Assembly (NCBI RefSeq): GCF_000204055.1
Contig: NW_006768784.1
Location: forward strand, 370,624-434,623
Source of the DNA: Melampsora larici-populina 98AG31
Lineage: Eukaryota > Basidiomycota > Pucciniomycetes > Pucciniales > Melampsoraceae
Reading direction: 5' to 3'
Length of the DNA stretch: 64,000 nt
The position numbers were made by a program, and so were the translations under genes. A model generated the notes under the pieces. The model was not told where the DNA came from, made no database searches, and saw only the letters and a program-made list of their open reading frames with translations. Positions 10,647-22,682 of this stretch are shown here, piece after piece; position 1 is the stretch's first letter, and the number at the start of each line of letters is the position of its first letter.

Positions 10647-13600
10647 TTAATCATATCTACCATCCATCCCACTTTCACTCCAAACATCCTCTTCATCAGA
10701 GGTTGCATCCGTGATGTCCAGCTGATCCACCTGGTGATGAAGCTCTTCTGCTTCATCCTCCCCATCCAGCATCTCCTCCAAAATTTCGAGTTCATCCACT
10801 GCTGTTGATTCTACACTTTCAGCATTTACAATACGCTCCCAGGTTGACTTACCCCTGGCAACCAATCCTTCCCAGCGCTGGATCAAAGAGTCTACTTCCT
10901 CAGCTGTCATCCTTGTATAACGATAGGATCTCTGTAGTAATTCCACAATATTTGAATTCCAGTTCATCCATGTTCTGCAATGTTTTTGACGAAGATTGTC
11001 ATGCAGGGATTCCAATACTTCCATATTTACATGCCAAACATCCTTGGCAATACGCTGACCAGGCTGCACTAAATCAATTCGATCTCTTCCACCATTTTCA
11101 GCATCATAATTTAAAATATTCACAAGTCCATAATAAGGTTAGCAAACAAAAGATAACGTAAAACCCACCTAAATAGAAAAACTTGCCACTGCTACACAAG
11201 GCCAGTAAGCCATCCAGCTTGCCTTCAGTCTTCAAAGCCTCAAGTACCATCTGTTGAGTCTCTCGGCCAATTCTTCTGAGTTCTTCACTACAAGACCTGT
11301 GTTGTAAAAAAGTCTGGATACCTTCAATTGTGCCTGGATCTACAGCCCACTTCTCTGTAGGATGAGCAAGCGCGCCCACATTCCAGAAAATATCCTCAAA
11401 AGGTAGTTTCTTTGCTTCATCCAGTGATGGACAAACCATATGGCTGACCGGCCGAATGCTGTTGAATTGGGACACTTGATCTTGATACGAAGTCCACTTT
11501 TTCTTAAACAATAACTGTTTCTTATTCATTAGAGTCTTGAGACCCTTTTGAGCCTTCGTACCTAAGGTAGAAGCATTTTATAACATGAATTTACGCTGCA
11601 AAGTTTTCCAAAAAGTAAAAACTTGCCTTGTCCCTCCTTGTCCCACTTTTTCTGCGCTTCAGCTATACCCACTTTGGCTTCATACAATCTCATCTTAGCC
11701 AGACGTACACGTATGAGTGCTTTGGATTTAAGACCTTTTTATATCAAAAATATAAAAAGTCAAGATACATAAGATTTGTTTGAAGCAGATCACCCACCTG
11801 TAGCGGCTCGAAGGCGCGTGAACTCAGGTGTTCCCAACTCGACTCTCACTTCCTCAACCACCATCTCAAGTTCCACAATTGATGCAGGCAATGTGAGGAA
11901 TAGTGCCATCTCTTCTTCGGTCCGAGATCCTCTCCGCTTTCTCCGCAGACGAGACAGCTCAATCCTGAAATATTCATCCAGGTCAAATCTGCCCAAAGTC
12001 AGGCCAAAACATTCAAAATATTATCAGAACAACTCAGCTCACTGCGCATCCTTCACCTGCTCTTCCAAGTCGAGAAGCTCAACTAAACGCTGCTCGAGCT
12101 TCTCCTGTGCACCACAGTCATCCATTGCAGCCAGCTGAGTGGCCTTCTGCCGTTCCCACTGCCTGGAAAAATAACCATATGTGAAAGTGGAATCTTGAGT
12201 GTGAAGCCTTTGGAGTGTATCCGATGCGACCTTGGCTTTTCCTTCTGCTGTATTTAACTTCACCTCTGTCGAACGTGCTGTGAACAAATTACATTTCAGT
12301 TCCTACAACCTTCTTTCTCTTCAGAAATATATTAGATACCTGCGTTATTGCATCTAGTTTCATTTCCATGATTAGACTTCAAGTCTATTGAATCAACCCG
12401 GTGTTGTTTTGTAGCACATCGATTTGGTGCTATCAGAGGATCATTATCAGACCAGATCCTCTCATTTCCTTCCCCGTTGGTCAATCCATGACCCTTGTTC
12501 AGCCGGGGATTATATTTCAATTGACAAGTCCATCTATGTGCATAAGCATGAAAAGCACTAGTTGCAAATTTGAGATCACCACGCTGGTATTCCTCCTCAA
12601 AATACTTGTTCTGTGAAATCAAGAATTTCATCAGATATTTCATAGTTTAATGGAAAGAAAGAGCAAGCAGAACATCACCTTCTCAACGCTTTTTTCTAGT
12701 GTACAACCAATGTCATAAAAAACCGTATGGCTTTTGGTTGGCTTCCCCTCCTCCGCTGTATCTTGAAATAACTGATCAAGCAAGGCCAGTACAAAATACT
12801 GACTGATTCCGTCAGTAGTCACCAGGAATAATCATGGTCAATCATCATCAGACGTAGTACATCATGTTAGATCAGGACATCACTCACCGCTCCCCACTCT
12901 GGACCACATTCACAAATTTCAAGACATGATCATGACGACAAGCCAATCCAATAAGCCCAGTTTCATCACACCCCTTCCAAGTGGATTTTCCCCGTATATC
13001 AGCAGCAGCTGTGTGTGATGCTGTACAAGAGTCCTGAGCAGACACAAATTCATCAGACTTCTTCTAACCTTATGATATAAACATGAGGTGAATTCCATTC
13101 ACATGAGGTGAATTGCATTCACACAAGGTGAATTGCATTCACACAAGGTGAATTGCATTCACACAAGGTGAATTGCATTCACACAAGGTGAAAGATGAAA
13201 TAAAAAATTACTTACCCCTGGATCTCGAACTGAGGGTTTGCCACTAACTCGGACCTTCCACTCTTCCACCTTCTCATCATCCAGGAACAGAGGTGGAGTT
13301 TCCATTTCGTTTTCCTCATGCTCGCGGCTTGCAGCAAGATGTCGGCGGTGTTGAAAATTTCCATCGGTGCAGACATGATAGTCACACTCATCTGGATGCT
13401 CATTTGTTTGAAGCGGACCAAAACACCTGGGACAATTCATAGCCAGCTGGTCCAACGCCGTGAGATATAATGCACATATGGTGAGCTCCTTTATCTTGCG
13501 TAGCATTTTTCTATATGCATCAATAGCTGAAGAAAATGTATTTCGCCATTTTCGCGGCTGAAATGTTCTCATTGGCATCAGCAGAAAAGTAGATAAAATA

Positions 13601-14474
13601 TACTCGTAACAAACAGATAAGAAACTTTTTGAGTACTTGCCTGTTTTGTTTTTGCAACCAACATCAATGGGTTCGCCGGGTCAAGAAATTCATCCAGACC
13701 AAGGGTAAACCCTTGGGTTCTAACAGTACAATATTTCCACAACGAGTGGTGCAACCTCAGCAATCTGATAGAGTACGCCACTTGTGGATGAACTGGTGAA
13801 CCCCCAATGTAGCCCATCCGGATGAGGCGTACTTGATCCAATGTACATCCGCAGAACTTTATTTCCACTTGTTGACGTTCTGATAGATAAAAAATTTTAA
13901 ACATAAGTTCCTAATGATAACAATATACGTTGATATAATCAGAGGACTCACCCAAGATGTCTACTATGTCAACCTTACGTGTCCTCAGGTCTCCCTCCCC
14001 GCAACTACATTCTTCATTGTAATCATAGTTCCATTTCAAAGTGTTTCCCCATTGGGATGTCGTCTGCGCCAGTTTCATGTAACATATAAACATCTGAGGT
14101 ATAGCCTTCTTCCAGTTCTTATTTTCCATGATCCTTTTCCTTTTGTAATTGGATCCTGGAATATAAATAGAATTATTGACGTTTACATCCGGTTCCTGTT
14201 CAGGTTGCTGAGGAGCTGGAATGAAATTGTTGATGTAGTTATCCCCGAGATGAGCGTGGTGATCCTCGTGGTTTGCATCTACTTGCATCCGATTTCCATG
14301 CCCAGCTTCAACAAGCGCTTGTTCAATCTCTTTGATCCGGTTATTTACGTATTGAGCATCACTGGCTTCGACTTGTCCGGCAACTATTGCTGAGCCTTGA
14401 GGCTCTAGCTGATTACGCCTCTTCTTTTTGGCTCGACCTCCCAGTGGGCATTCAATCTTCTTGCCTTTGCCCAT
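10647..14474 (-). CDS. KDZ-superfamily transposase (CxC cysteine cluster + DDE-type nuclease)
   Basis: Catalyses movement of the surrounding element, presumably by binding the inverted repeats. Eleven exons in consistent phase (14474-13952, 13879-13641, 13557-13216, 13033-12888, 12802-12679, 12610-12340, 12277-12043, 11988-11798, 11734-11627, 11561-11183, 11085-10647) give 998 aa, normal for KDZ. Residues about 155-250 hold a Cys cluster (CSCGEGDLRT, IKFCGCTLDQV) followed by SPVHPQVAYSIRLLRLHHSL, the CxC1-like region typical of KDZ proteins. Catalytic-type residues: Asp319 in CTDGNFQHRRH, Asp447 in VFYDIGC, and Glu505/508 in TNGEGNERIWSD; CDETGLIGLACRHDH lies between them. The C-terminus is acidic. 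Introns 2 and 9 use GC donors (GCAAGT). Intron 3 contains a short TTCAC/GTGAA array. The initiator lies in a basic stretch, likely nuclear targeting. The frame has no stop, so the gene looks potentially active. Confidence 0.88.
13083..13195. repeat. Five-copy ~20-bp TTCAC/GTGAA array inside a transposase intron
   Basis: A unit of about 20 bp, of the form ACAAGGTGAATTGCATTCAC, is repeated about five times within the intron between exons 3 and 4 of the KDZ transposase. It is the same GTGAA motif family as the satellites elsewhere in the element. Confidence 0.9.
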
Positions 14475-15084
14475 AGCGAGTTGGGTCGAAGTGGTTGCTT
14501 GAATAAACTTGAGATATCAATTGAAGTGTATATATATAAATAAAAAGATGAATTTCAAAAAAAAGGAAGGAAGGAAAGGGAACAACGATAGAATTTACGC
14601 ATCAAAAGGGAAGAACATTATGATTAGATCCCCCCATCTTTTTACACCCCAATTGGACAGTGGTCTATGCCCCTGTCTACCAAAAAAACTAGACAAAGAT
14701 TCCCAATATGGAAAACCCCGTCTCTTTGCTATGAGCCAAGCCACAATTTTCCCATCTCACCAATGTATCTTCATACAAACCCCCTGGGAATGGTCCGTGA
14801 TGGATACAGTTAGCCATACACATTTGCACCCTGAAAGTCGATGAATTGATACATACAGTGACACCTGTCATTCTTCACGTTTTAGAATGTGACACCTCTT
14901 GTTAGTGGGGTCAATTGATTATACACAACGATTATACACACCCATACTCACCTATTGTTCAACTCTCACCTAATTCATTTTCCTGGTTAAATCAAAATCA
15001 TCATTTGACCCAAAAATTAAACCAACCAACCAACACCTCCGCTAGAAATCAAACCTAGGCCTGATCATCATACACCCCTTCATA
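14475..15084. promoter_or_regulatory. Divergent intergenic region between transposase and HMG-like gene
   Basis: 610 bp separate the start codons of two divergently transcribed element genes, so both promoters should lie here. I see no clear TATA box beyond the short AT-rich TATATATAAATAAA near 14530 and no TTCAC/GTGAA satellites. Role is inferred from gene orientation. Confidence 0.4.
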
Positions 15085-17171
15085 ATGCGTAACACCCGAT
15101 CACAAGCAGTGGCCACGTCAGCTCGTCGGACGATCACCTCGACCAGCAATTCCTCCCGTGGAAAACGCCAAGTGTCCAGAGGGTCGACCGATCCTACTTC
15201 GATTCGGAAACAAATCAAGATAACTACTCGTCGGGCAGTCACTTTGCCTCGCGAGGAAAACATACCCTTTGACGACGAGGATGAGGAAGAGGATGAAAAG
15301 GAAGATGAAGATGCTTTGGAGGCGCAGGAGTCAGATATATTAGATGATGAAGATGATGAGGAGGAGGAGGAAAGCGATTCAGAGGAGATCTTCAATCGTC
15401 TAGCCAATCGCATCAATACCTCTCGTCCAGGACAACCCATTAGCCCATCCAACGACAATCATCCCGCATCTACCGACGAAGATACACAGGATTTGCCGAG
15501 CATCAAAGAATACAAGAATGTAGTCGATCAGTGGCCACCAGCTCGAATCGCGGTTGTAGCCCGCTCTCAAAAGAGAAAAGGAACTGCGGTTCCTCCACTC
15601 ATTTTGACTGAAGCAAAAGCCATTCGAAAACTTTACAAACAACATAAGGCCATGCTGAGTATTATGGGTAATATCAGTAAGTTCACACTGGATAAAGCAC
15701 TGTAAGTTCACCGTACATACCTCGCTTTTTCACCTACCTTGATGATGTTAACTGAATCTTTTTGACCGATAACACAGAGGTGAGCTCGGTGGCCGACGAA
15801 AACCAGGATGCTATCAAATTTGGTTGAAGTACAGCAAGGAAAGGCAAAAACACAAGAGTAAGCCGTTTTTTTCTTTCAATATGTATCTATTGACAAATTA
15901 TAGTCCCTGTTTTTAATGTAGCGCTTTGATCTCAAACAGTGCCACTGAAAGGAGGTCATAAAGGGATATTGGCGAAGCGCAATCGGGAGCTGGGCAAGGT
16001 CTGGAAAGCTCTTCCTGATGAACACCAAGAAGTTTTTCATCCTTCGGTGTTTTACACTTTATCTGGTCTAAACCCACCTTCTGGAGATTTCAATGATGAT
16101 GATGATGATGATGCTGAGCAGTTTCAAGAATTAAATCTTGACCCAGAGCACCGCGCGGAGTTGCAAGAGCTGTATGATCAATTGGTCTGCAAACATAAGG
16201 TCGCCAAAGATTATGCCAAGGTGGCAGCTGGTATTGTACCTGGACCAAGCCTCCCTGACTACAATCGCCAATCATTGAAATGTATAGAACGCCTTCACAC
16301 TCAGGTAATGAAGTTCCCTTATGATCACTTTTTTTCCGTTTGATTTTTTGACTAATCTTCCTAGGGAATATAGATTGATAATGAAGCAAACAACATGGAC
16401 TTCTCCTACTCCCTCCTAGCCTGCAGCACTCATGCATCAACGGAGGCTTCTTCGGCATCACCTGGATGGTGTAGGGAGTTTACATCACATGAGGAGATGG
16501 CGGTATATGTTAATGCAAAGAGCAACTTTGCCACAGTCTTTGCAACCCGTGCTCAAGGGCTCTCTGTGGCGGAGGTAGTTGCTCAGACCATTGGAACAAC
16601 TGCGATGACCAACTCCGAAAAAGCACGAAAGACCGACCCTGGTGATATAGTGAAGCGTGATTTAGCTGCTTTACTACGAAGTGACTTCTGTATGTATACT
16701 TCTAAAATGTACATACCATACAATGACGATGCTAATACTTACTTGTGGTGGAATTTTTCTACTTTAGCTGCTTTAATTGGAAAAGAACAAGGCTTTCCCC
16801 GTGGGCCTGACCCCGTCGCCATATTACGTGATGACTATAACCTCAAGATAATTCAAACTACGGGTTCCAAACTTACTAGCCAGATCTTGAAGCTAGGTTT
16901 CAATAAAATGAATAGCCGTCGAAGTCTTTGGCTTGAAGATGTCCGGGCTAACAACTTTAGAATGGAAAGGATTAATACACCTAATACTACAACTGAAGAA
17001 GACATCAACATGGATGAGTCAGCTGGAGAAGATCAAGTCACAATGACGCAGGACCAACCTCGAAATACAGCCGATGCCCACTTGCAGATGGACTTTGAGG
17101 AGGAAATGGAGGATCTAGAAGAAGAGGAGTGGAATGGCTTTGAAGAGATTGATGAGTCTGAATATGATTAA
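15085..17171 (+). CDS. HMG-box-like acidic nuclear protein encoded by the KDZ element
   Basis: Four exons (15085-15701, 15778-15857, 15940-16304, 16374-17171) join in phase to 619 aa. The N-terminus is basic (MRNTRSQAVATSARRT), then comes a long Asp/Glu tract (about residues 70-115). Residues about 206-265 (GCYQIWLKYSKERQK, then GILAKRNRELGKVWKALPDE, then HPSVFYTL) resemble an HMG-box: a Trp-containing first helix followed by a G-x-x-W-x-x-L motif. A second acidic run (GDFNDDDDDDAEQ) and an acidic C-terminal tail end it. It is divergent from the transposase gene and may be an accessory DNA-binding protein that bends or marks element ends. The HMG resemblance is by eye and moderate; the gene itself is well supported by open frame and introns. 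Confidence 0.7.
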
Positions 17172-17364
17172 AAATTTGTATCTTTCTTCATTCTTTCAAA
17201 TGATAATTATGTTTGACACGTATTTTCATTACTGCACCTGAATGACAAGATGTATCTGTCTTGAAGTATTCAAATGAGTCATAGTTTTGAGATGAATTAT
17301 AAAAATTCTTCTTGGTTTTGGTTTGATATGTACTGAGAGAATCTGCAGAGAGATAACTTCGGAA

Positions 17365-17700
17365 AATGTAGGATTCACATCAATGTGAATCCGTATTCAC
17401 ATGAATGTGAATACGGATTCTACTCATCAATGGAGATTCACATAGAAATTACTTCCGAAATTATAGGGTTCACATTAATGTGAATCCTTTTTCACAATTA
17501 GGTGAATATGAGCTCTTTTCACAATTAGGTGAATATGAGCTCTACAAATCCATCGGTGTTCACATTGATGTGAATTATATTCACATCAATGTGATTACAG
17601 ATTCACATTGATGTGAATATGTTTAGTTTGGTTTCACATAGATGTGAAATCGTGCAGTTTATGTTCACATTGATGTGAATATGAGCTCAAGGAAACATGA
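17365..17700. repeat. Dispersed TTCACATnnATGTGAA palindromes
   Basis: About a dozen inverted-repeat motifs such as TTCACATCAATGTGAA and TTCACATTGATGTGAA in roughly 330 bp following the HMG-like gene. Same motif family as in the satellites on either side. Confidence 0.85.
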
Positions 17701-18065
17701 GGTGCATTGCCTCACGTACCTGGCTAAGTGAGGTATCTGGGATACCTCTAATATATGTGGTAATCTATATGGATATATAGAGTACCACACTCATCTAAGA
17801 GTACATCTGAATGTTTTCAGATGTACTGATCTGCTATTGTCTCTTGTAAAATTGAGACAATATGATGAGGACGCATCATCATTTCTCGAGTTTACAAGAG
17901 ATTGCAGCAGATAAGTACATCTGATAACAGCACACTTTGAAATCAAAAACCTACACAGGTAATCTCATTTTGCCACAGTCGAACTTTCTTCTAATGTTCC
18001 ATTTAGGTACACAATTCGGGTAATGTGTACCCTTGAAATAAAAATTACTTCTCACTACTGGCCCC

Positions 18066-18690
18066 AGGCATCCGCTAACTGGTGACTAACAAGTATCAAC
18101 ATAAACTAAAAGAAACTGGCTGATATCTAAAATTCAATCTGATCAAGATATTAGCGAGAATTGTCAATGATGTGTTACAGTACATCATTGACAATACCTG
18201 GGACTCGTATTCTTGAAAAGATATGAAGTGGCAAATCTTCCCCAGACATCCTCTAACTGGTAACACGTATCAATATAAGCTAAAAGACCTCTCTGATACC
18301 CAAAAAACCATCTGATCATGATATTAGTGAACATCAATTGTCAAAGTTGTGTTACAGTACATTTGGATTTGCAATACCTGTGACTCGTATTCTTGAAATG
18401 ATATGAAGTGGCCACATCATCCCCAGGCATCCTCTAACTTGTAACACGTATCAATATATGCTAAAAGTACCTCTCTGATACCCAAAAATCCATCTGAACA
18501 TGATATTAGTGAACATCAATTGTCAATGTTGTGTTACAGTACAATTGGATTTGCAATACCTGTGACTCGTATTCTTGAAATGATACGAAGTGGGCACATC
18601 TTCCCAGACATCCTCTAACTGGTAACACATATCAATATACGCTAAAGGTACCTCTCTGATTTCAACCACCCATTCAGATTATGATAACAC
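18066..18690. repeat. Four tandem copies of a ~180-bp unit
   Basis: Units start at about 18068, 18246, 18427 and 18608 with CATCCNCTAACTNGT. Each holds a conserved TGTGTTACAGTACA block and a GACTCGTATTCTTGAAA block. Spacing is 178, 181 and 181 bp; the last copy is incomplete. No coding potential. Confidence 0.88.
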
Positions 18691-19014
18691 ATCAAATCAA
18701 CAAAGATGTGTTACATCAAATCTAGAAGAATGAACTGATCATATGAATGATCAAATGAAAACATCTCTTGGACCGGGTGAAATCTTTAAGAAAGTATAAT
18801 CTCTCCAATATTATATTTTCAAAGACTCAAAGGAATAATTGAAAATCAAATATGAGCACCACATCTGAGGTGCGCACTCCCGTATTCCCAAATTCTCTCT
18901 TTGTTACTCTGTACTACAGAATAACACATTGGTGTGATTCTGTTCACATCAAGGTGAACAGACCAAATACTCAAAGGAACAGTTGAATATCAAGTATCTT
19001 ATATATCAGGTGCT

Positions 19015-19400
19015 TACTGCCGTACTCTCAATTTCTCATTTCAACCCTCCTAACTTTACATTCACTTTGGTGTGAAGATAATCACACCAATGTGAATGAT
19101 ACTTAAATTTTTCAGATTCTTCTCAAAAACTTAAGATATCTGATCCTTACTCCCGTACTCTCAATTTCTTATTTCAACCCTCCAAACTTTACATTCACAT
19201 TGGTGTGAAGATAATCACACCAATGTGAATGATACTTAAATTTTTCAGATTCTTCTCAAATACTTAAGATATCTTATGCTTACTCCCGTAATCTCAATTT
19301 CTCATTTCAACCCTCCAAACTTTACATTCACATTGGTGTGAAGATAATCACACCAATGTGAATGTAAAATTTCTAAAGATCCTTTTAGATGAAAGATTCA
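19015..19400. repeat. Three tandem copies of a ~133-bp unit with an internal palindrome
   Basis: Units begin at 19015, 19148 and 19281 with TACTCCCGTACTCTCAATTT. Each includes TTCACATTGGTGTGAA followed 6 nt later by TCACACCAATGTGAA, a larger palindrome. A decayed relic lies near 18885. These lie just beyond the 3' end of the TET/JBP gene. Confidence 0.88.
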
Positions 19401-19483
19401 ATTTGATGTGAATGCAGTGCAAGTTTATTTCAGTTACAAAAATAATACTAAACCAGCATTTCCTTGGTGGTTCATTAACAACA

Positions 19484-21067
19484 TTATTTACGCTTCTTCA
19501 AATGTTTTGAATTCAATTTATTGGTCGCCTTCTCAATCTTATCATCAAACATTTCCTCGTAAGATTTGACCCTTGCTTCACAGTGCTGCTTCCATTGAGA
19601 TTCACTCATCCCTTCTTTCTTTTCACCTAGTAGCTTGATCCGGTTGACCAGGGCCTCAGAGATTTGGCAGGAGGACCCGTACAAAGTGACTTTACTTCGT
19701 TTGTGATCTGTCACCTTACCCATACCATCATAAGCGATGGAGGCCGTGGTATAATGCGGAATCTAAATACAAATGAATATCAATGTAATGTTCTGAGAAT
19801 GGCCAGAATGAAGCAGTGGGATCACTAACCGTTGTATGCCATAAAAGATCGTACACCCCATTACAAACCCCGATTTCTACCTCAATTCGAAAACTATCAA
19901 TACAAAATCGTGACCCTTCAACTTCACCTAGCTTCACCGCTTCTTCACCCAATTGGACACCTCTCTCCTTATCATAAGGTGCACCGGTGGCTCGGTCAAT
20001 CAAAGACCACATTCCAAAGGCATATCTGGTATGATCTTTGTCGGTATGCGGGTGATTGTGAAACCCATCACAGGTAACTACAAGATTAGTTGCAAATACT
20101 CTACCATTTACAGTTGATTGCCATATTAAATCATGAAAACCTGGCACCTTTGCCTGAGATGCTAGCGAAACATTTGTCTTGAAAACCTTGAGAGACAAAG
20201 ACAAAAACTGTTCGGCCCAGAAATCACGGATACGATGGAATTCTTCCATCCTTTCTTTGTCAGTTTGAATCCGTCCAATATTGGCAGACGTGAAGGCATT
20301 TAAAGCATAAGGACCTGCGCAGTAAAAGAAATGATATATAAGAAAAGTTATTGACCCAAATGAAATCAGTAGTATAAAATCAAATGTTGGAAACAATCGA
20401 ACTCCTACTCACCTGCTGATTTGTTTTTCTCACAGCCACCTCGCCAGCCACAACAGCCCATCCAGCCACATAAAGGTTCTTCCTCCACATCTCCTTCTTC
20501 TAAATCATGTTTTTGCAAAGAGCTATGTATCTTGCACTGGTTTCTAGCTCGGGCATGAAGGAATGTTGTAGAGATTGAATGATCGTATTTTTCCCTAAGT
20601 TTGGTATCCATTTGTTCAAATGGAGTACACCTAACAATCAATACAATAGAAAGATCCTTTTTATTAATTACCACTACCGTTCCAGTGTTGATTAAAGTTT
20701 TAGTGGTTTCAGCTAAAGGTTGATCATTTATGCTATATCGAAAGATGAACTTAGTGTTTAAAGGCAATCCTAAATTTTCAATGAGTTTCTTCTTTAATTC
20801 AGTTCGCTTGGCGTGATGACGATAATAAGGCTTTCTGATGGTTTTTTCTTTTCAATATTTATCTCTGGACATGTAATAGCTTGGTGATGTTCTTGACTTG
20901 AAGCCGGGAACACGAATTCCGGATTTTTTCTTTCTGATAGTTGATTTTTTTCGTGTCATAGTGAACTTAGATAGAGTCAAATCTCGTTCCAAACCTATTA
21001 AGACATAATCGAAGCCCTGTGAATCAGTTATCAACATCATAATGATGCACCTCGATAAGGAAACCAA
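19484..21067 (-). CDS. TET/JBP-type 2-oxoglutarate/Fe(II) dioxygenase carried by the KDZ element
   Basis: Expected to oxidise modified pyrimidines in DNA, such as 5-methylcytosine. Core exons are 20413 upward (N-terminal part), 20314-19830 and 19762-19484. The double-stranded beta-helix signature is present: GFHNHPHTDKDHTRYAFGMW contains the H-x-D iron ligands (HTD), and the last exon supplies the distal His in TTIPHYTTASIAY. A Cys/Gly-rich CGWMGCCGWRGGCEKNKSAG lies before the core. Upstream, the same frame runs from Met at 21067 through a basic segment (TRKKSTIRKKKSGIRVPGFK) to a TGA at 20852-20854, then reopens with no ATG before the conserved part. So either there is an unseen intron, a nonsense mutation, or a sequencing error. 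The C-terminus is Lys-rich. KDZ-linked TET/JBP genes are known in basidiomycetes; the placement here fits. Confidence 0.75.
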
Positions 21068-21099
21068 AAGGAATTCTTTTGAACGAACCCTTTAACAAA

Positions 21100-21712
21100 C
21101 CGATTGGAAGGGAACACCTTTACTTGCTATATCGCGACGAGGAACGATGACGAGTGATAAACCACAATATGAATAAACAAGATGGGCTTGAACCCGAAAG
21201 AAGAAAGAAGTTATTTCAGTCTTCAATATCACTTACCAATCGAGATCATGATGGAAACTTGATACCACTTACCAAGGTTTGATTCCTACTGCAGAGAGCT
21301 AAAATCGAGAGGTACCAGTTGAAGTCAAAGCACGTAAGCAGATGGAGACTTGATACCACTTACCAAGGTTTGATTCCTACTACAGAGAGCTAAAACCGAG
21401 AGGTAACACTTGAAGTCAAAGCACGTAAGCAGGCCAGGGATATCGGACTGAGAGAAAGCGATAGATAAACGACTTGTTAACGTAGATCTTCAACCTAGAG
21501 ATGGCCAAATTCTCCCGGTTCGTAGCACGGAGTCCAACAACGAAGGAGAAATCAGCTCAGTCCCTTGGTACGAAGATCTCGCAAGTTAAGTCTAGTGATG
21601 AAATAGAGAAGTATCTAATGAGATATTGATAATGCTATTGCGAATTTCAGGCCGAACAGACCGCGCTTACGTACCATACTTGGACTCGTAATCCCAGCCT
21701 AAAAATCCACAT
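21100..21712. promoter_or_regulatory. Divergent region upstream of the TET/JBP gene and the Arg-rich gene
   Basis: Holds a 91-bp tandem duplication (21251-21341 and 21342-21432, about 90% alike, both with CTTGATACCACTTACCAAGG) and a 17-bp inverted repeat at its right end. Promoters for genes on both sides are expected here by orientation. Confidence 0.5.
21251..21433. repeat. 91-bp tandem duplication
   Basis: Two adjacent copies, each containing TTTGATTCCTACT, GAGAGCTAAAA and AGTCAAAGCACGTAAGCAG. They differ at a few positions, so the duplication is not brand new. Confidence 0.88.
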
Positions 21713-21728
21713 ATGGTACGTAAGCGCG
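21662..21728. repeat. 17-bp perfect inverted repeat with 33-nt spacer
   Basis: CGCGCTTACGTACCATA at 21662-21678 is matched exactly by its reverse complement at 21712-21728. Each arm contains the palindrome TACGTA-like CTTACGTA. The right arm includes the putative start codon of the downstream gene at 21713, so a transcript hairpin here would occlude that start; alternatively it is a binding site for a dimeric regulator. Confidence 0.9.
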
Positions 21729-22447
21729 TAGTACAAGTACGGGTTAGGTTTCGGCGTAAACCCATAACCATAGTAAACCCATCCCTCTACGGGAGTAAAC
21801 CCTCCCGGTTCTATTTCCACTGCACATCCAGACCGACCTACTATACCACCAAGTATTCAACTTTGATGTCAGCAAACCGCAAACAGATGGACATATTCAA
21901 CTTCCGTTTTGGTCAATTCAATTCCCTGGGTTGCTTCAGACCTATGGAAGTCCATGAATTCCATAATGGAGTCGGGAAACCTCTTACGATCGACGATTTC
22001 CATTTCAACGACAGATTTAGATCAAACGGATGGGGTTTGGAAAAACCCAACCATCCGAACTCGATTCGGTCACCAATTCGTAATTACCAAGTCAGTGATC
22101 TCCGTTTTTCTTCATAATTCAACATTGGTTACTAATAACTCTTATTATCTAGAATCATGATGAAAGTTGGGATGGCGAGTCCCTGGAAAGATATTGGTCA
22201 AACTTTCCACAAGTTGATCAAGTAAGTAAATTACTTTTTTGAGAGGTTATTAATCCAGTTTGCTGTTGAACTAACATCGTAGCTTCATATTTAGCCAGAT
22301 CTGCAAGGAAGGGAAATACCCGGCAAACCGCGACTTCCTTCCAAGGCCAAGAAAAACCGACTCCCACGCCTTGCTCCTTGGTATGCTCGAAAGACGGAAA
22401 TCAGTCATCAGCAAGTCAAGTGGAGAAGAATAAGACGAATAGTTTGA
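21713..22447 (+). CDS. Small arginine-rich protein of unknown function in the KDZ element
   Basis: Three exons (21713-22090, 22153-22221, 22295-22447) with GT-AG introns join to 199 aa. The N-terminus (VRKRVVQVRVRFRRKP) and C-terminus (KAKKNRLPRLAPWYARK, QVKWRRIRRIV) are strongly basic; the middle is aromatic and Asn/Phe-rich (NFRFGQFNSLGCFRPMEVHE). Translation could also begin at MSANRKQMD. No family recognised. It is divergent from the TET/JBP gene. A nucleic-acid-binding role is only a guess from charge. Confidence 0.45.
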
Positions 22448-22682
22448 AATATATGAATTTTGGGTTGGTAAAGATCTTGTTCATTCGATAGATTGGCAAA
22501 TATCAATAAGATTCGATTATAAATTGGAAAAGAGCCGAAATTTTGATTGATATCTACTTCTCAGTTTGGGATTTTATTAGAATTTGAATGATAATATTTT
22601 CTATTTTATGATGACTCGAAATCGGGGAGAGAGACTAATATCAATTCCCATCTAAGATTTAAATTATATCAATATATGATTT

